Shown here: positions 34,049 through 43,417 of the stretch, one piece after another
Layout: each line of letters begins with the position of its first letter
Position numbering within the stretch: the stretch's first letter is position 1
Source of the DNA: Salininema proteolyticum
GTDB taxonomy: Bacteria > Actinomycetota > Actinomycetes > Mycobacteriales > Micromonosporaceae
Direction: 5' to 3'
DNA length: 64,000 bases
Assembly: GCF_042685645.1 (NCBI RefSeq)
Contig: NZ_JBHUNX010000001.1
Coordinates: forward strand, 4,402,001 to 4,466,000
Notes under the pieces: model-generated
Told to the model about the DNA's origin: nothing
What the model saw: the letters and a program-made list of their open reading frames with translations, nothing else
Database searches by the model: none
Position numbers and translations under genes: made by a program

Positions 34049-34504
34049 TCACCAGGGTTCGGACTCATCAGCGAAGTAGGGGAACGGCTTACCGTCCTCG
34101 ACAGGGATGTAGCCGGTGCGGTCGGTCTGCCGGGTTCCCCAAGCAATGACCTCGACAGAGTGGATGTCGGAACGTCCGGCGAGGGAGCGGATGAGCCGGA
34201 TTTCGGGTTCGGTGTAGAAGACGCCGCCGTCGCCGGCGGCGCCCTCGGCCCACTCCACCGACTCATCCCCGCTCCTCGAACGGGCATATCCGTCGGGATT
34301 GCGGACGAACCGTGCCGTGGCTCGTGCGACGAGCCCCCGCACGAGCCGCGGACAGCGATCAGCGTCGACCCAGTCGCGGCCGTATTCGCGGGCGAGGTCG
34401 GAGGCCTCCGCCAAAGCGGAGGCCGCCAATGGTTCGGTGACCTCGTCGAGGTCGGCGTCAAGACGTGCTCGAACGTCGTCGAGCTCGGCCAGAGGTTGCG
34501 TCAC
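34049..34504 (-). CDS. Head-tail connector (Gp6-like) protein
   Basis: A 151-residue helical protein (LADLDE-type N-terminus: PLAELDDVRARLDADLDEVT; then ASDLAREYGRDWVDADRCPR and LVARATARFVRNPDG), the pattern of the adaptor that follows the capsid gene in actinophages. The start is a GTG, either 34504 or 34516, overlapping the capsid gene end in another frame. Confidence 0.65.
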   Translation of the reverse strand: MTQPLAELDDVRARLDADLDEVTEPLAASALAEASDLAREYGRDWVDADRCPRLVRGLVARATARFVRNPDGYARSRSGDESVEWAEGAAGDGGVFYTEPEIRLIRSLAGRSDIHSVEVIAWGTRQTDRTGYIPVEDGKPFPYFADESEPW

Positions 34505-35579
34505 TAGCACCACCACTCTCGCTTGCGGGCTCGCCGGCCTTGATGCCGGTGATCGCCGCCAGCTCCGCATCCTGTTCAGGGCTGAAGCCCTCGTCCGGAC
34601 GGCCACCGTTGGGGTCGGGGAGGGAGGAGTCGCCGTCGAGAACCAACTTGATGGCGCGCACGAAATGCTCGTGCTCGCCCACGTAGCCCTGACGGTTGTC
34701 CTGGTCGATCCCCACGAGGACGTCGGAGACGTGCCGGTACCCCTGATAGGTGTTCACAATGGACCTGTCCTGGAGGTAGGCCGAATCGTAGTCGCGCAGC
34801 CATCGCAGCGAGACTCCGTTGTGGGAGGCACTGGCGCCGAAAGGCACGCTTTGGGGGATGTAGGGTGCTCCGGTCGCGAAGACGAACGCGGAGTCAACCA
34901 GGGCGATCGCCATGTTCGGCGGCAGCTCCGGGGCGACGACGATGTTGAACCCGAACCGGGCGCCAATGGTCGCGGTGCGCAGCGCCGAGACGGCTTCGGC
35001 GTCGCCCACGTTCTGGGCGAGGTTGAGCTTCTCATCAGTGAGCAGGGCCGTCTCCCAGTCGACACCAACGAGGAGGGTCTTGCGACCGTCGGGGGTGTGG
35101 AGCTGACGCATGAGCGCCCTGGCCTGCACCAGGCCCTCACGCAGCTTGGAAGAATCGACGCCGAGGGTGATGGAGTACGGGGCCGCCGTGGCGTAATCAA
35201 TCGCCTTGACCTCAAGGCCACGGCGGATCGCATCGACCTGCCGGTCCAAGAGCTTGGTCCACTGGATGAGGTCGAAGTCGGACTGCTCGTCGGTGAGCTT
35301 CACGGCGCTGTAGATGTCGTCTCCGAAGGCGACGGTCAAGACCCGCTCGTGGAGCTCGTCGAACTTCACCGGCTCGGAACGGTCGTTGCGCCACCCGTAG
35401 GTGCGGTAAGGGAGGATGCCGGGGACGCGGATGTTGATCGAGTCGTTCTTGGCGCCCTTGAACTCCTCGACGCCCTGCTTGTTGAACACATTGGGGACGA
35501 CAAGGGACTGTTCGAGGAGCACGGCCGCGGCCTGGGCCAATTTCTCCGGCTTGACGATTTGATGGGGTTGGGTAGGCAA
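34458..35579 (-). CDS. Major capsid protein
   Basis: A 373-residue protein with an HK97-like course: N-terminal arm (VEEFKGAKNDSINIRVPGIL), E-loop and P-domain helix (LDRQVDAIRRGLEVKAIDY) and A-domain (RFGFNIVVAPELPPNMAIAL). Located between scaffold and connectors. The C-terminal 50 residues (PDEGFSPEQDAELAAITG onward) are a polar extension with an Arg/Ser end, overlapping the next gene; they may be a surface decoration. Confidence 0.85.
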   Translation of the reverse strand: MPTQPHQIVKPEKLAQAAAVLLEQSLVVPNVFNKQGVEEFKGAKNDSINIRVPGILPYRTYGWRNDRSEPVKFDELHERVLTVAFGDDIYSAVKLTDEQSDFDLIQWTKLLDRQVDAIRRGLEVKAIDYATAAPYSITLGVDSSKLREGLVQARALMRQLHTPDGRKTLLVGVDWETALLTDEKLNLAQNVGDAEAVSALRTATIGARFGFNIVVAPELPPNMAIALVDSAFVFATGAPYIPQSVPFGASASHNGVSLRWLRDYDSAYLQDRSIVNTYQGYRHVSDVLVGIDQDNRQGYVGEHEHFVRAIKLVLDGDSSLPDPNGGRPDEGFSPEQDAELAAITGIKAGEPASESGGASDATSGRARRRSSTS

Positions 35580-35627
35580 GGGGGTTCCCTCCTATAAGTG
35601 AAGGGAGACAGAACAGTCGTGCCCGGT

Positions 35628-36128
35628 TCAGTACCGTTCGGCGCGAATCTGCTTGGCGATCGCCACCGGATCGGACTCGTCGTTCGAAGCCGAGGGGTCG
35701 AGACCGCCGGTCGGAGCCGTCGCCGTACCCGAGGTGTATTTCGCGAGGGTCTCGGCCTGCTTCTCGAGCTCGTCGACACTGGTCGCGGTGAGAAGCGCGG
35801 CGAGCTCGTCGGGGAGGGCGTGGCGGCCGGCCACCTGGGCACGGGCCAGGTCCACCTCGAGCCCGGCACGGGACTTCTCGAGGTCCTCGAGGGACTTCTT
35901 GTTCTCGGTCAGCGACTCTTCAGTCTGGCGAAGGCGGCTGCGGTAGTTCGCGGCCTCGCGGCGGGCGCGGTCCAGTTCAGTACGAGCCCATGCCGGAAGC
36001 TCTCCATCACCGACCGGTTCAACCGGATCAGAGGAGGTGGCGGGAGCATCAGTGCTGGCCTCGGGGGAAGGGGCCGCCAGGGTCGGTTCTGTCTCGTCAG
36101 ATGTGGGAGTGGGTTTGGGGTCGGTCAT
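35628..36128 (-). CDS. Capsid scaffolding protein
   Basis: A 166-residue protein with a Pro/Thr/Glu-rich N-terminus, a long central coiled coil (LDRARREAANYRSRLRQTEE and SLEDLEKSRAGLEVDLARA) and an acidic-to-basic C-terminus, immediately before the capsid gene. This is the usual form of scaffolds that guide procapsid assembly. ATG 36128 follows GAGGACCGAGCC. Confidence 0.75.
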   Translation of the reverse strand: MTDPKPTPTSDETEPTLAAPSPEASTDAPATSSDPVEPVGDGELPAWARTELDRARREAANYRSRLRQTEESLTENKKSLEDLEKSRAGLEVDLARAQVAGRHALPDELAALLTATSVDELEKQAETLAKYTSGTATAPTGGLDPSASNDESDPVAIAKQIRAERY

Positions 36129-36236
36129 GGCTCGGTCCTCCTGGGATGAGATGACGGCTCCCGCCTGGGGAGCGCACAGGGAGTGGTTGGGGCAGAATAG
36201 GGTCTGCCCCAACCAGCAGGGATTCAGGGGGTGGGG

Positions 36237-37481
36237 TTAGAGGCGCGGCTCGGGCTCAGGCTCGCCCGGCTCCTCTGGCTCTTCCGGGTCCTCGGGGTCG
36301 ACCGGGTCGGTCGTGCCGTCCTCGGAGAAGTACGACCCGTAGGCCTGGGTGAACTCGCCGTCGGCCTTCCGGTTCCAGTTGACCGACCAGGCCGTCAGAC
36401 CGGCGAGATCCTCATACGCCGCGGCCGGCACGTAGCCGTCCTCGGCGGGGTCGGCCTTGCCGGTGAGCACGTCGAGAGCCTGAACCATAGTCGCGGACTC
36501 GGTGAACCCGGAATAGGCCGCGTCAGCGGTCGCCGGCAGGGCGATACCGACCTGCGAGACGTCCAGACCTGGGAAGGTCTGTCCGGTGGTGCCGACGGGG
36601 AAACCCTGGATCAGCAGATCCACGAGGGCGACGTGGAAGTCGGCGGTGCCGGCGGCGTACTCGTTGCCTTCGGCATCGGTGATCATGTCGGTGTTGTAGT
36701 GCTGGACGTTGACCTGCGAGATGATGTCGCGCAGGGCGTGGATGACCGGCAGGTAAGCGCCGCGCATCTGGTCGTCCTCCTCACCGGAGGCGCCGTACTC
36801 CTCGATCGCAGCCTGCACGCTGCGGACCTCCGGCGTCATCGTGATCGTAAAGTCCTCACCGAGGTCCTCGACGAGCTGTCGCAGGGCCGCAATGAGGTTC
36901 ACGATCACCGGGGTCGTGGGGTTCTCGAAGTCCTTGTCCGACCGGTTGAGGTAAAGAGATCCCTCGAAGTCGAGGTCAATCCCGTCGAAACCCCAGGTCT
37001 CGACCAGGTTCTTGATAGAGGAGACGAACCGGTCGCGGTCGGCCTCAGAGCGGAGGCGGACGATGCCGCGCTCACCACCAAGCGACAGCAGCACCTTCGC
37101 GCCGCGGTCCTGGTGAGCCTTGACCGCAGCAGCGAATTCCTCGTCCGACTCAATGCGGACCACGGCGTCATCGCGCTCGAACACGATCGTGCCATCATCG
37201 CCCGGGCACACGGCGAAGGCGATGTTGACCGTCTCCCACTCATCAGTGACATCGGCCAGGCGCATCGCGCCGGCCTCGTTCGTGAAGCTGGCGTGGTAGA
37301 AACCGGTCAGCCGCGTCGACGGCCCCTCCGGGTCTTCAGGGTCTTCCGGATCGGTCGGGTCCGGGTCTTCGGGATCCTCGGGGTCGGTCGGGTCCGGGTC
37401 AGTGGGCTTCTCGTCGCACTCGCAGATGCACTCAGCGAACGCGCGCAGCAGATTCAGCAGCTTCTCGCACTTGTCAGCCAC
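36237..37481 (-). CDS. GH18 chitinase-like glycosidase encoded inside the phage head operon
   Basis: A 414-residue protein. Residues about 27-55 are Pro/Asp/Glu repeats. The catalytic barrel follows: KVLLSLGGERG, then WGFDGIDLDFEGSL with the complete GH18 D-x-x-D-x-D-x-E signature, then VNVQHYNTDM (the Q-x-Y-N motif) and TAWSVNWNRK (the terminal Trp motif). The C-terminus is again Pro/Glu-rich. So the enzyme looks catalytically competent on chitin or a related N-acetylglucosamine polymer. No signal peptide is present. GTG 37481 has AGGAG five bases upstream. The gene lies between the MuF-like head gene and the scaffold, in the same direction, which suggests a virion component. A role in trimming wall glycan is the alternative. 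Confidence 0.85.
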   Translation of the reverse strand: MADKCEKLLNLLRAFAECICECDEKPTDPDPTDPEDPEDPDPTDPEDPEDPEGPSTRLTGFYHASFTNEAGAMRLADVTDEWETVNIAFAVCPGDDGTIVFERDDAVVRIESDEEFAAAVKAHQDRGAKVLLSLGGERGIVRLRSEADRDRFVSSIKNLVETWGFDGIDLDFEGSLYLNRSDKDFENPTTPVIVNLIAALRQLVEDLGEDFTITMTPEVRSVQAAIEEYGASGEEDDQMRGAYLPVIHALRDIISQVNVQHYNTDMITDAEGNEYAAGTADFHVALVDLLIQGFPVGTTGQTFPGLDVSQVGIALPATADAAYSGFTESATMVQALDVLTGKADPAEDGYVPAAAYEDLAGLTAWSVNWNRKADGEFTQAYGSYFSEDGTTDPVDPEDPEEPEEPGEPEPEPRL

Positions 37482-37578
37482 GAATTCTCCTATTCGATTG
37501 TGTTTCACAGGGGACGCCCGCCGGGAGGTGGCGGGCCAGTGCCGCCGCGACTGCAGACAAGGCAGGTCGACAGCGAAG

Positions 37579-38598
37579 TCATGCCCGGAGTTTGTTGAGC
37601 TTCTCGCGCTTCTTCGGGTTATTCGCAAGGAATTTCCGCCAGGCGGCGCGGGCATCGCTCGGGTCGGCGTCACGGGTGGCGTCAACGAACCACCGCCACA
37701 CCAAGGGCTTGTCGGTGTAGCGGAGCCCGTCGAGGACCTCGCTCCACATAGCCTGGTAGTGGCGGACATGATCGAACCGGGCCGAGTCCAGTTGGGCGCG
37801 GTGGTAGACGGGAACGGCGTAGCAGTCGCAGTTGTTGTGGTACAGCTCCCCGACGTTCCTGTTGGCTTTCGGGCTCACCACAAAGCCGGCGGCCTGTTCC
37901 GAGTTGTAGGCGTCGGCGCGGGAGATGAGCATGGCGCAGAACGAACACGGCGTGCCCGACCTGGACAATCTCACCCAGCCTTGGGCGAGGTCGTCGCGTT
38001 TGACGACGTCCTCGATCGCCCCGCGGCCGTCATTCAACACGATCCGTTCCACTTCTGCAGCACTCGCGCGCTCGGCGGCTTCCGACTCCGCGTCGATGCG
38101 GTCGAGTGCGGCGCGGATCTGTCGCCAGTGGGCCTCGCGGCGGTCGCGCATGGCCTGGTCGATCTCTTCAATCCGGTCGAGGCTGATCGACGTGCCGTCG
38201 GGTTCTCGGTCGGGCGCCGCGTAGCGGCGCCCTCCGCTCAGGGAAGCGAACCGGTCGCGCAGCTGCCCGAGGGTGACCGACCGGTCGGGCCAGCGTTCGA
38301 CCATGATCGTCCGGCCGGTCAAGAGAGCCCGGAGGAGCTGTATGTAGGCGATCGCGAGCCGTAGGGCGATGGTGCCGGCGTTGCCGATAATCACGGCGAC
38401 CTGCCGCGCCCACAACCGCTGAGCCGCCGACCCGAACGTTCCATCGACGCCGCGCCACACGTGGGTCGCGCCAAGGAACGCCCGAGCGCCCAGCGTCATG
38501 AGCGCCGCCCGGAAGGCCTCGGTAGCCCAGTCGGCTTCAGCGAGGGCTTCACGGCTCGGTCGATGCGGGGGCGTCGCCACGAGCGTCACCCCCATCAT
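37579..38598 (-). CDS. MuF-like minor head protein
   Basis: A 339-residue protein. The C-terminal region contains SGTPCSFCAMLISRADAYNS and YHNNCDCYAVPVYH, the Cys/His pattern of the capsid-maturation (MuF/VG15) family, after a helical N-terminal half. It lies directly after the portal gene, the standard place. The start is uncertain: ATG at 38598 has no ribosome site, while GTG at 38580 follows GGGGGTG. It overlaps the portal gene end. The C-terminus is basic (NNPKKREKLNKLRA). Confidence 0.8.
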   Translation of the reverse strand: MMGVTLVATPPHRPSREALAEADWATEAFRAALMTLGARAFLGATHVWRGVDGTFGSAAQRLWARQVAVIIGNAGTIALRLAIAYIQLLRALLTGRTIMVERWPDRSVTLGQLRDRFASLSGGRRYAAPDREPDGTSISLDRIEEIDQAMRDRREAHWRQIRAALDRIDAESEAAERASAAEVERIVLNDGRGAIEDVVKRDDLAQGWVRLSRSGTPCSFCAMLISRADAYNSEQAAGFVVSPKANRNVGELYHNNCDCYAVPVYHRAQLDSARFDHVRHYQAMWSEVLDGLRYTDKPLVWRWFVDATRDADPSDARAAWRKFLANNPKKREKLNKLRA

Positions 38599-39973
38599 CG
38601 AGCGGATCGAAGGCCAAGGAAGCGAGGCGCTTCTCCATGTCAGAGTCGGCGGCGAGGCTCTCCCAGTACTGAATCTCCTGATCCGTCACGCCAGGAACCC
38701 TCGTCCACAGGCCACGTCGGGGGATCTCGAGCGATTCGGCGAGCTTGCCGAGCCCGTCGGCCGATTGAGCGAGGGAACGCATCTCCATGTCCCGCCACAG
38801 CACCTCGAGGGAAAAGTCCGCATCGTCGGCGCCTTCGAGCCCCATACCGATCGCCGCCAGCCGGAACGCGCGTTCCCAGGACTCGCCAAAAGCGTTCTGG
38901 AACTCAGTGACCTTGCGCAACAGCGACGTCTCCGCGGCCATAAGCGCCTCACCAGACAGGTTCACGAGCTGGCCGAGGAGATAGTGCGGGGGCGTTTGGG
39001 CGACCGCGGAGAGGTGGCGGACGCCGAGCTCAACGGCGTTGATTAGGCCGTCCAACGGTGAGGGCGGGAGACTGCCGAATTTGCTGTCCGGGTCCGGTGC
39101 GAAGAGGAAGCGGCGGGCATTGTGATTGATTGGCAGGGGGATTTCGTTGCCCGACTGGTCTAGGATCGGCTTGCCGGTCTCGGGGTCGCGCTTGATCGGA
39201 GGGGCCATGCCTGTGGCGAACCGGACCTGCGTCGACGAATAGGTCTGAGCCACGAGCAAGTCGAAGATCGTCTGGTTAATCCTGTCCTGCAAAGGGATCA
39301 CTGGGGCGAGGACGCCGGTGGTACGGCCGTCGAGGTCGACGGTCGATGCGAACCGGGTGACCGGGCACTCGGGCAGACCATGGGATCGCTTGCCGGTGAT
39401 GGTGGCACTCTTGGGATCCGACAGGGAATTGAACGTGATGTCGTAGCGGTGTCGGCGGTCCCACATCACCGCCGTGCCACGGGAGGGCTTCGTGCCCTCC
39501 GAGGGCCAGGTGATGACATGAAGGGCAGCGGCGGGTTCGTCGTCGGCGGCCGGGTCGTCGAAGATCGCCGTGGTCGTCAGCGGCGACAGGCCACGGGTGA
39601 TCCACCGGCCCCGGCGCTTCTCGGTGACGGTGAAGCTGTGCCCATAAGCCAGGGCGGAGCGATGCACCGCCAACTGACGGGCATCCAACCGCGAAGCCTG
39701 CCAGTGCGTCCACAAATCCTGCTCAAACTCCGCATTCGAGTCCCCACGGCGCACCGAATCCACGAACATCGCCTGCGCCGGCGTCGACACCAACAACGGG
39801 CACCAGTTCGACACCGCCCGCTTCGCGAGGAGCCGGTACTCGTCATCAGCGTTCGCCGGCATATAGGGGTCGGCGTGGTCACCGTGGAGGTAGCTGTCAA
39901 TATGATCGAGTACGTCAATATCTTTGTGCAATACTTCCAACAGTGCCTTCGCAAAGTCCGGAGCAGGACTCAT
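38549..39973 (-). CDS. Phage portal protein
   Basis: A 474-residue SPP1/HK97-type portal. VSNWCPLLVSTPAQAMFVDS, LAYGHSFTVTEKRRG, PLQDRINQTIFDLLVAQTYS and LLGQLVNLSGEALMAAETSL are family segments. It forms the dodecameric ring through which DNA enters the head. ATG 39973 follows GGAGGCATA. Directly upstream is an AT-rich plus-strand gene that separates it from the terminase. Confidence 0.9.
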   Translation of the reverse strand: MSPAPDFAKALLEVLHKDIDVLDHIDSYLHGDHADPYMPANADDEYRLLAKRAVSNWCPLLVSTPAQAMFVDSVRRGDSNAEFEQDLWTHWQASRLDARQLAVHRSALAYGHSFTVTEKRRGRWITRGLSPLTTTAIFDDPAADDEPAAALHVITWPSEGTKPSRGTAVMWDRRHRYDITFNSLSDPKSATITGKRSHGLPECPVTRFASTVDLDGRTTGVLAPVIPLQDRINQTIFDLLVAQTYSSTQVRFATGMAPPIKRDPETGKPILDQSGNEIPLPINHNARRFLFAPDPDSKFGSLPPSPLDGLINAVELGVRHLSAVAQTPPHYLLGQLVNLSGEALMAAETSLLRKVTEFQNAFGESWERAFRLAAIGMGLEGADDADFSLEVLWRDMEMRSLAQSADGLGKLAESLEIPRRGLWTRVPGVTDQEIQYWESLAADSDMEKRLASLAFDPLDDGGDARGDAPASTEP

Positions 39974-40047
39974 TATGCCTCCACAGGGCGATCGGTGTAC
40001 GGTAGTTAATGCACATTGATCAGCCTGGTCTACCAAGGAACCCGAAG

Positions 40048-41286
40048 ATGCTGAACATTAGCACCAATGATGTAGTTGTTGAGTCAAATAGAGTTGCTTG
40101 CAATTGGGTTCAGTCAAACCGAATTGAGACAATAGAATCGGCAATGAGACATTACGAACGAGTCGAGTCTCTAAATGAAATTCACGGTTTCCTAATGTGC
40201 GACTGCCCCAGATTGAACTGCTCGCAAAAATCAGAGTTCTTGTCTGCTCTTCAGTTTCTGGAGGGACAGCATATTGAATTTGATCAGATTTGGATGCAAT
40301 GGATTGAGGATAGTCGCATCCGGGTAGACGATGTTCTCGAAGTCGTGAGCCTAAACCTCCGGACTATGGTGCCCGAGATAGTAAATGCAGAGCCACCGGA
40401 AGCAAAAAGGGATACTTCAATTGAACTACACCGACTTGCGATATCGTCAGTATGCCGTGGCCTTATCAGGCTTGCAGAAGCATACTACAATTGGGAACCC
40501 TCTAAACCACTAGTCTCCATTCCTTGGGCGGTCAACATGCCCAGATACCCAGAACTTAAAGATCATGTCACTCCTGGACTGATTATCAGAGATCTTGAAA
40601 CCCAAATTGGCGCTGCGCTCAACATTTCCCAGATTCTCTATGAAGAGAATGGTCGTAAATACTCAGAAGACGATGGCGATCCTCCATATGTAGAGGCACT
40701 TCACTGGAGAAGCTCCACCCGGGAAACACTTTTGCAGTTCAAAACTATTGATGTCGTGGGTGAATTTGATCGAATAACTCGATCGATGCCTTGGGTTTCC
40801 AGTCCGTTCATCGAAAAGAGTCACGAGTTGGCTCTCAGGTTTCTCAAGCCAGCGCACGAATACCTTCAGGGCCTTAGGAATCGAATGGTGGAATTTAACG
40901 AAACGACGGGAACTCAAGAGACTTATCCCGTAGTCATGCATATCCGAGACAACAAGTTCTATGGCAGTCAGATCGCCGCACAGTTGACCACTCTCAACTC
41001 GACAATCAAAGGTGTCGAGCATGCTGGTAACCAAGCTATAGCTGATGCGCTCACTTCTCTTCAAAAGGCCATAGCAGAGGACAGGACTTTGTCAGATGAG
41101 AACCGCGCTGAACTTGTCGATAATGTGTCTCTTCTTGCGGAATCAGCACAATTGGCTCCGGAAAAGCGACGTCAAGGCCTTTTGAGGGCTTCAGTCTCTG
41201 CCTTGAGCCATGCGGCAAAGGGCGCTGAATCCTTGAGAGTAGTCTGGGATAAGGTTGGAGATCCTATCTACAAGTTCTTTTTCTGA
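40048..41286 (+). CDS. AT-rich 'moron' of unknown function between portal and terminase
   Basis: A 412-residue protein with no catalytic motif I recognise. The first 270 residues are helical and aromatic-rich (EFDQIWMQWIEDSRIRVDDV). The last 100 (FYGSQIAAQLTTLNSTIKGV, then ADALTSLQKAIAEDRTLSDE and PEKRRQGLLRASVSALSHAA) form a helical bundle of a type often seen at the end of uncharacterised bacterial proteins. ATG 40048 follows AAGGAA. Base composition is much richer in A/T than the phage genes, and orientation is opposite, so it is a recent insertion expressed from the prophage. Superinfection exclusion or anti-phage defence is the best guess. Confidence 0.6.
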   Translation: MLNISTNDVVVESNRVACNWVQSNRIETIESAMRHYERVESLNEIHGFLMCDCPRLNCSQKSEFLSALQFLEGQHIEFDQIWMQWIEDSRIRVDDVLEVVSLNLRTMVPEIVNAEPPEAKRDTSIELHRLAISSVCRGLIRLAEAYYNWEPSKPLVSIPWAVNMPRYPELKDHVTPGLIIRDLETQIGAALNISQILYEENGRKYSEDDGDPPYVEALHWRSSTRETLLQFKTIDVVGEFDRITRSMPWVSSPFIEKSHELALRFLKPAHEYLQGLRNRMVEFNETTGTQETYPVVMHIRDNKFYGSQIAAQLTTLNSTIKGVEHAGNQAIADALTSLQKAIAEDRTLSDENRAELVDNVSLLAESAQLAPEKRRQGLLRASVSALSHAAKGAESLRVVWDKVGDPIYKFFF

Positions 41287-42938
41287 AAGTAGCATAAGAC
41301 GAAGTAAACCGTTCCTATCCGGTCGTGCTGACTGATCGAACGGAGAGACAAGTCTGTCCAAGCTTCATGAGCGAGCATCAAGGCAGCGTAGAGGTCGACC
41401 TTTCTGCGGCTGCCCCGGGCTTCCTTGCCGAAGGACATGCCCCAGGCGTTGACGCGGCGCCGCGCGTTGAGCGCGTGACGCCGCAGGGCGCGGTCGCCGT
41501 CGTAGGAGAGCTTTCTGTCGAGGACGGCGCGGACGAGCCGCTCATGCGCGATCGTGTTCCGCTTCTGGCTGGCGCGCATGTCCCACGCAAACGGATGCTT
41601 CGGGGAGGCCTTCACCGCGGCCTTCCCTCCGTACTGGTGAGCCCACGTGTCGATGTAGGACTCCCAGAGGGCCACGTCGCAGTACATTGCCTGGACGTCG
41701 AACGTCTCGAACGCCGCACCCACCGCGGTGTCGACGGCGTCGCGGTCGACTGTCCAGCCTTCCCCGGCCGGCCCCTCGGGGGCCTGCCAGAGCTCGAGGG
41801 TGAACGCACACCGGTCACGGACGCGGATGGCGACGAGCCCGGTGGCGTCGTCGGCGCGGCCGCCATCGAAGCCGATCACGATCGCATCGTCTGGCTCTAG
41901 CGTGGCGTCGACTTCGATCGCCGCCCAGTCGGCGGGGCTGTAGACCGCTTCGTCGTCGGCGACGATCTGGTTCAGCCACATGCGCCGGCTCCTGGCCGGC
42001 GAGATCGTTGTGTCCACAACGGATCGGATGATCGCCTCGACGTCGAGCCATTCGGCGTCCCCGCGGATCTTCGGAATCACCTCACGGAGCGCTTCCGGGG
42101 TCAGCGGTGTGCGGGGGTCGGCTTCGACGGAGTCGTAGAGCGTGCCGTCCTCCACGGCCCGACCTTCGGCGATGAGGTCGTGGGCTTCGCGCATCTGCTC
42201 GGCGACCGATTGCTCTCCGGGAAGGAAGGCGTTGGTGATTGCGAGGTAGCGGGAGGAGGTTTTGGTGGAGTTGCCGTCGACGGTCTCATACATCTTGTCG
42301 CCGGCGTTCCCACTGATCCAGTGATGCGTTTCGTTGAGCAGGGCAAACGTCGTGCGCCCGCCCTCGAGCGCGCGGTAGGAGGAGGTGACGGCCTCGAGTC
42401 GTTTCTTCCCTGAGTCGGCACGGAGGAGCTCGATCCCGGGTTTGATGCCGTAGCGGTCGATCACCTTGTTGCTGAGGAGGCCGGGGAAGAGGGTCATGGT
42501 GTTGCGGGTCTGGTCCCTGCTTACGGCTGCGATCTGCACCCACGCGCGCGGGTGTGGGCCGCCGACGGGTTGGCCGTCGTGCCAGCCGATGACACGGGAG
42601 GGGCCGACGAACTCGACCATCGACAGAACTGCGGCGAGGGGGTCTTTGCCGGTAAGCCCCAGCCCTTCAAACGTTGCAGGACTCCGCGGCGGTGGACGAA
42701 CCGGCCGGCGTCGTCGACGGCGAACCAGTGCAGCAGGAACCGGAGTTGCTCGTCGGTGAACGTCCAGGGGCCGCCGTTGTCGGCCAAGAGGTACTCGGAG
42801 CACCAGCCGGCAACTTGCCAGCCGAGGGTTTTCTCAGGGAGGATCCAGGAGCCATCGGGGCGGGTTTGCCAGGTGGGGCCGATATAGACCGGGTCGGGAA
42901 AGCGCGGAGTGTCGGGGGTGAGGGGTGGGATGTGGCAT
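41268..42938 (-). pseudogene. Terminase large subunit, apparently frameshifted
   Basis: Two frames together give a full TerL. From about 42935 to 42656 one frame reads RFPDPVYIGPTWQTRPDGSW and FTDEQLRFLLHWFAVDDAGR, ending RLKGWG. From 42647 the -1 frame continues KDPLAAVLSMVEFVGPSRVI, LNETHHWISG (ATPase) and VIGFDGGRADDATGLVAIRV with the nuclease aspartates. Actinophage relatives have KGWGKDPLAA without a gap, so eight bases (42648-42655) look inserted. The first frame also lacks a start: ATG 42938 is out of register by one base. The C-terminal ~25 residues run into AT-rich foreign DNA. It should package phage DNA; as written it would not be made, unless by frameshifting or because of sequence error. 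Confidence 0.75.
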
Positions 42939-42980
42939 CACCCCCTCTCTCCGCGATGCGGGAGGTCCTCTTTCACGAGG

Positions 42981-43412
42981 TCAAGCGACCTTGAGGCGTC
43001 GCTTGTAGTCTTCGATCGCGATGACCGCCGTATCGGCGGTGTCGTCTTCGTCAGTCTCGAGCTCGATGCGGACCCTACGCCGGTCGCCTTCGGTGACCAG
43101 GAGGGAGGACATAGCGGAGTAGATCGCGGTCAACATCTGGCCACTGCGCTTCTTCGTGCGCTTGAAGTGGGAGATGTCGTCGCAGATCGAGTAGGCAAAA
43201 GCCCAGTCCGATTGCTGGTAGAAGCGGGATTGTCCGGAGTCGGGGAGGGAGTCCCAGAGCATGCGAGCGATCGGATGCCAGTCCGGATCCGGGTCCGGAA
43301 CGAACGACGGAAGCCCTTCGGCCTTGGTTGCTGCGGTCTCGCTCGCGCCTTTACGGCTGCGGGGACGAGCCAGGTCAGTGTCCCGGGACGGGACAGGTCC
43401 ACGTTCTCCCAT
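42981..43412 (-). CDS. Terminase small subunit
   Basis: A 143-residue protein. MGERGPVPSRDTDLARPRSR is the typical actinophage TerS opening (G-x-R-G-P-x-P), followed by PDWHPIARMLWDSLPDSGQS and SDWAFAYSICDDISHFKRTK. It binds the pac/cos region and delivers DNA to the large subunit encoded next. ATG 43412 has GGGAGGTGAT upstream. Confidence 0.85.
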   Translation of the reverse strand: MGERGPVPSRDTDLARPRSRKGASETAATKAEGLPSFVPDPDPDWHPIARMLWDSLPDSGQSRFYQQSDWAFAYSICDDISHFKRTKKRSGQMLTAIYSAMSSLLVTEGDRRRVRIELETDEDDTADTAVIAIEDYKRRLKVA

Positions 43413-43417
43413 GGTGA

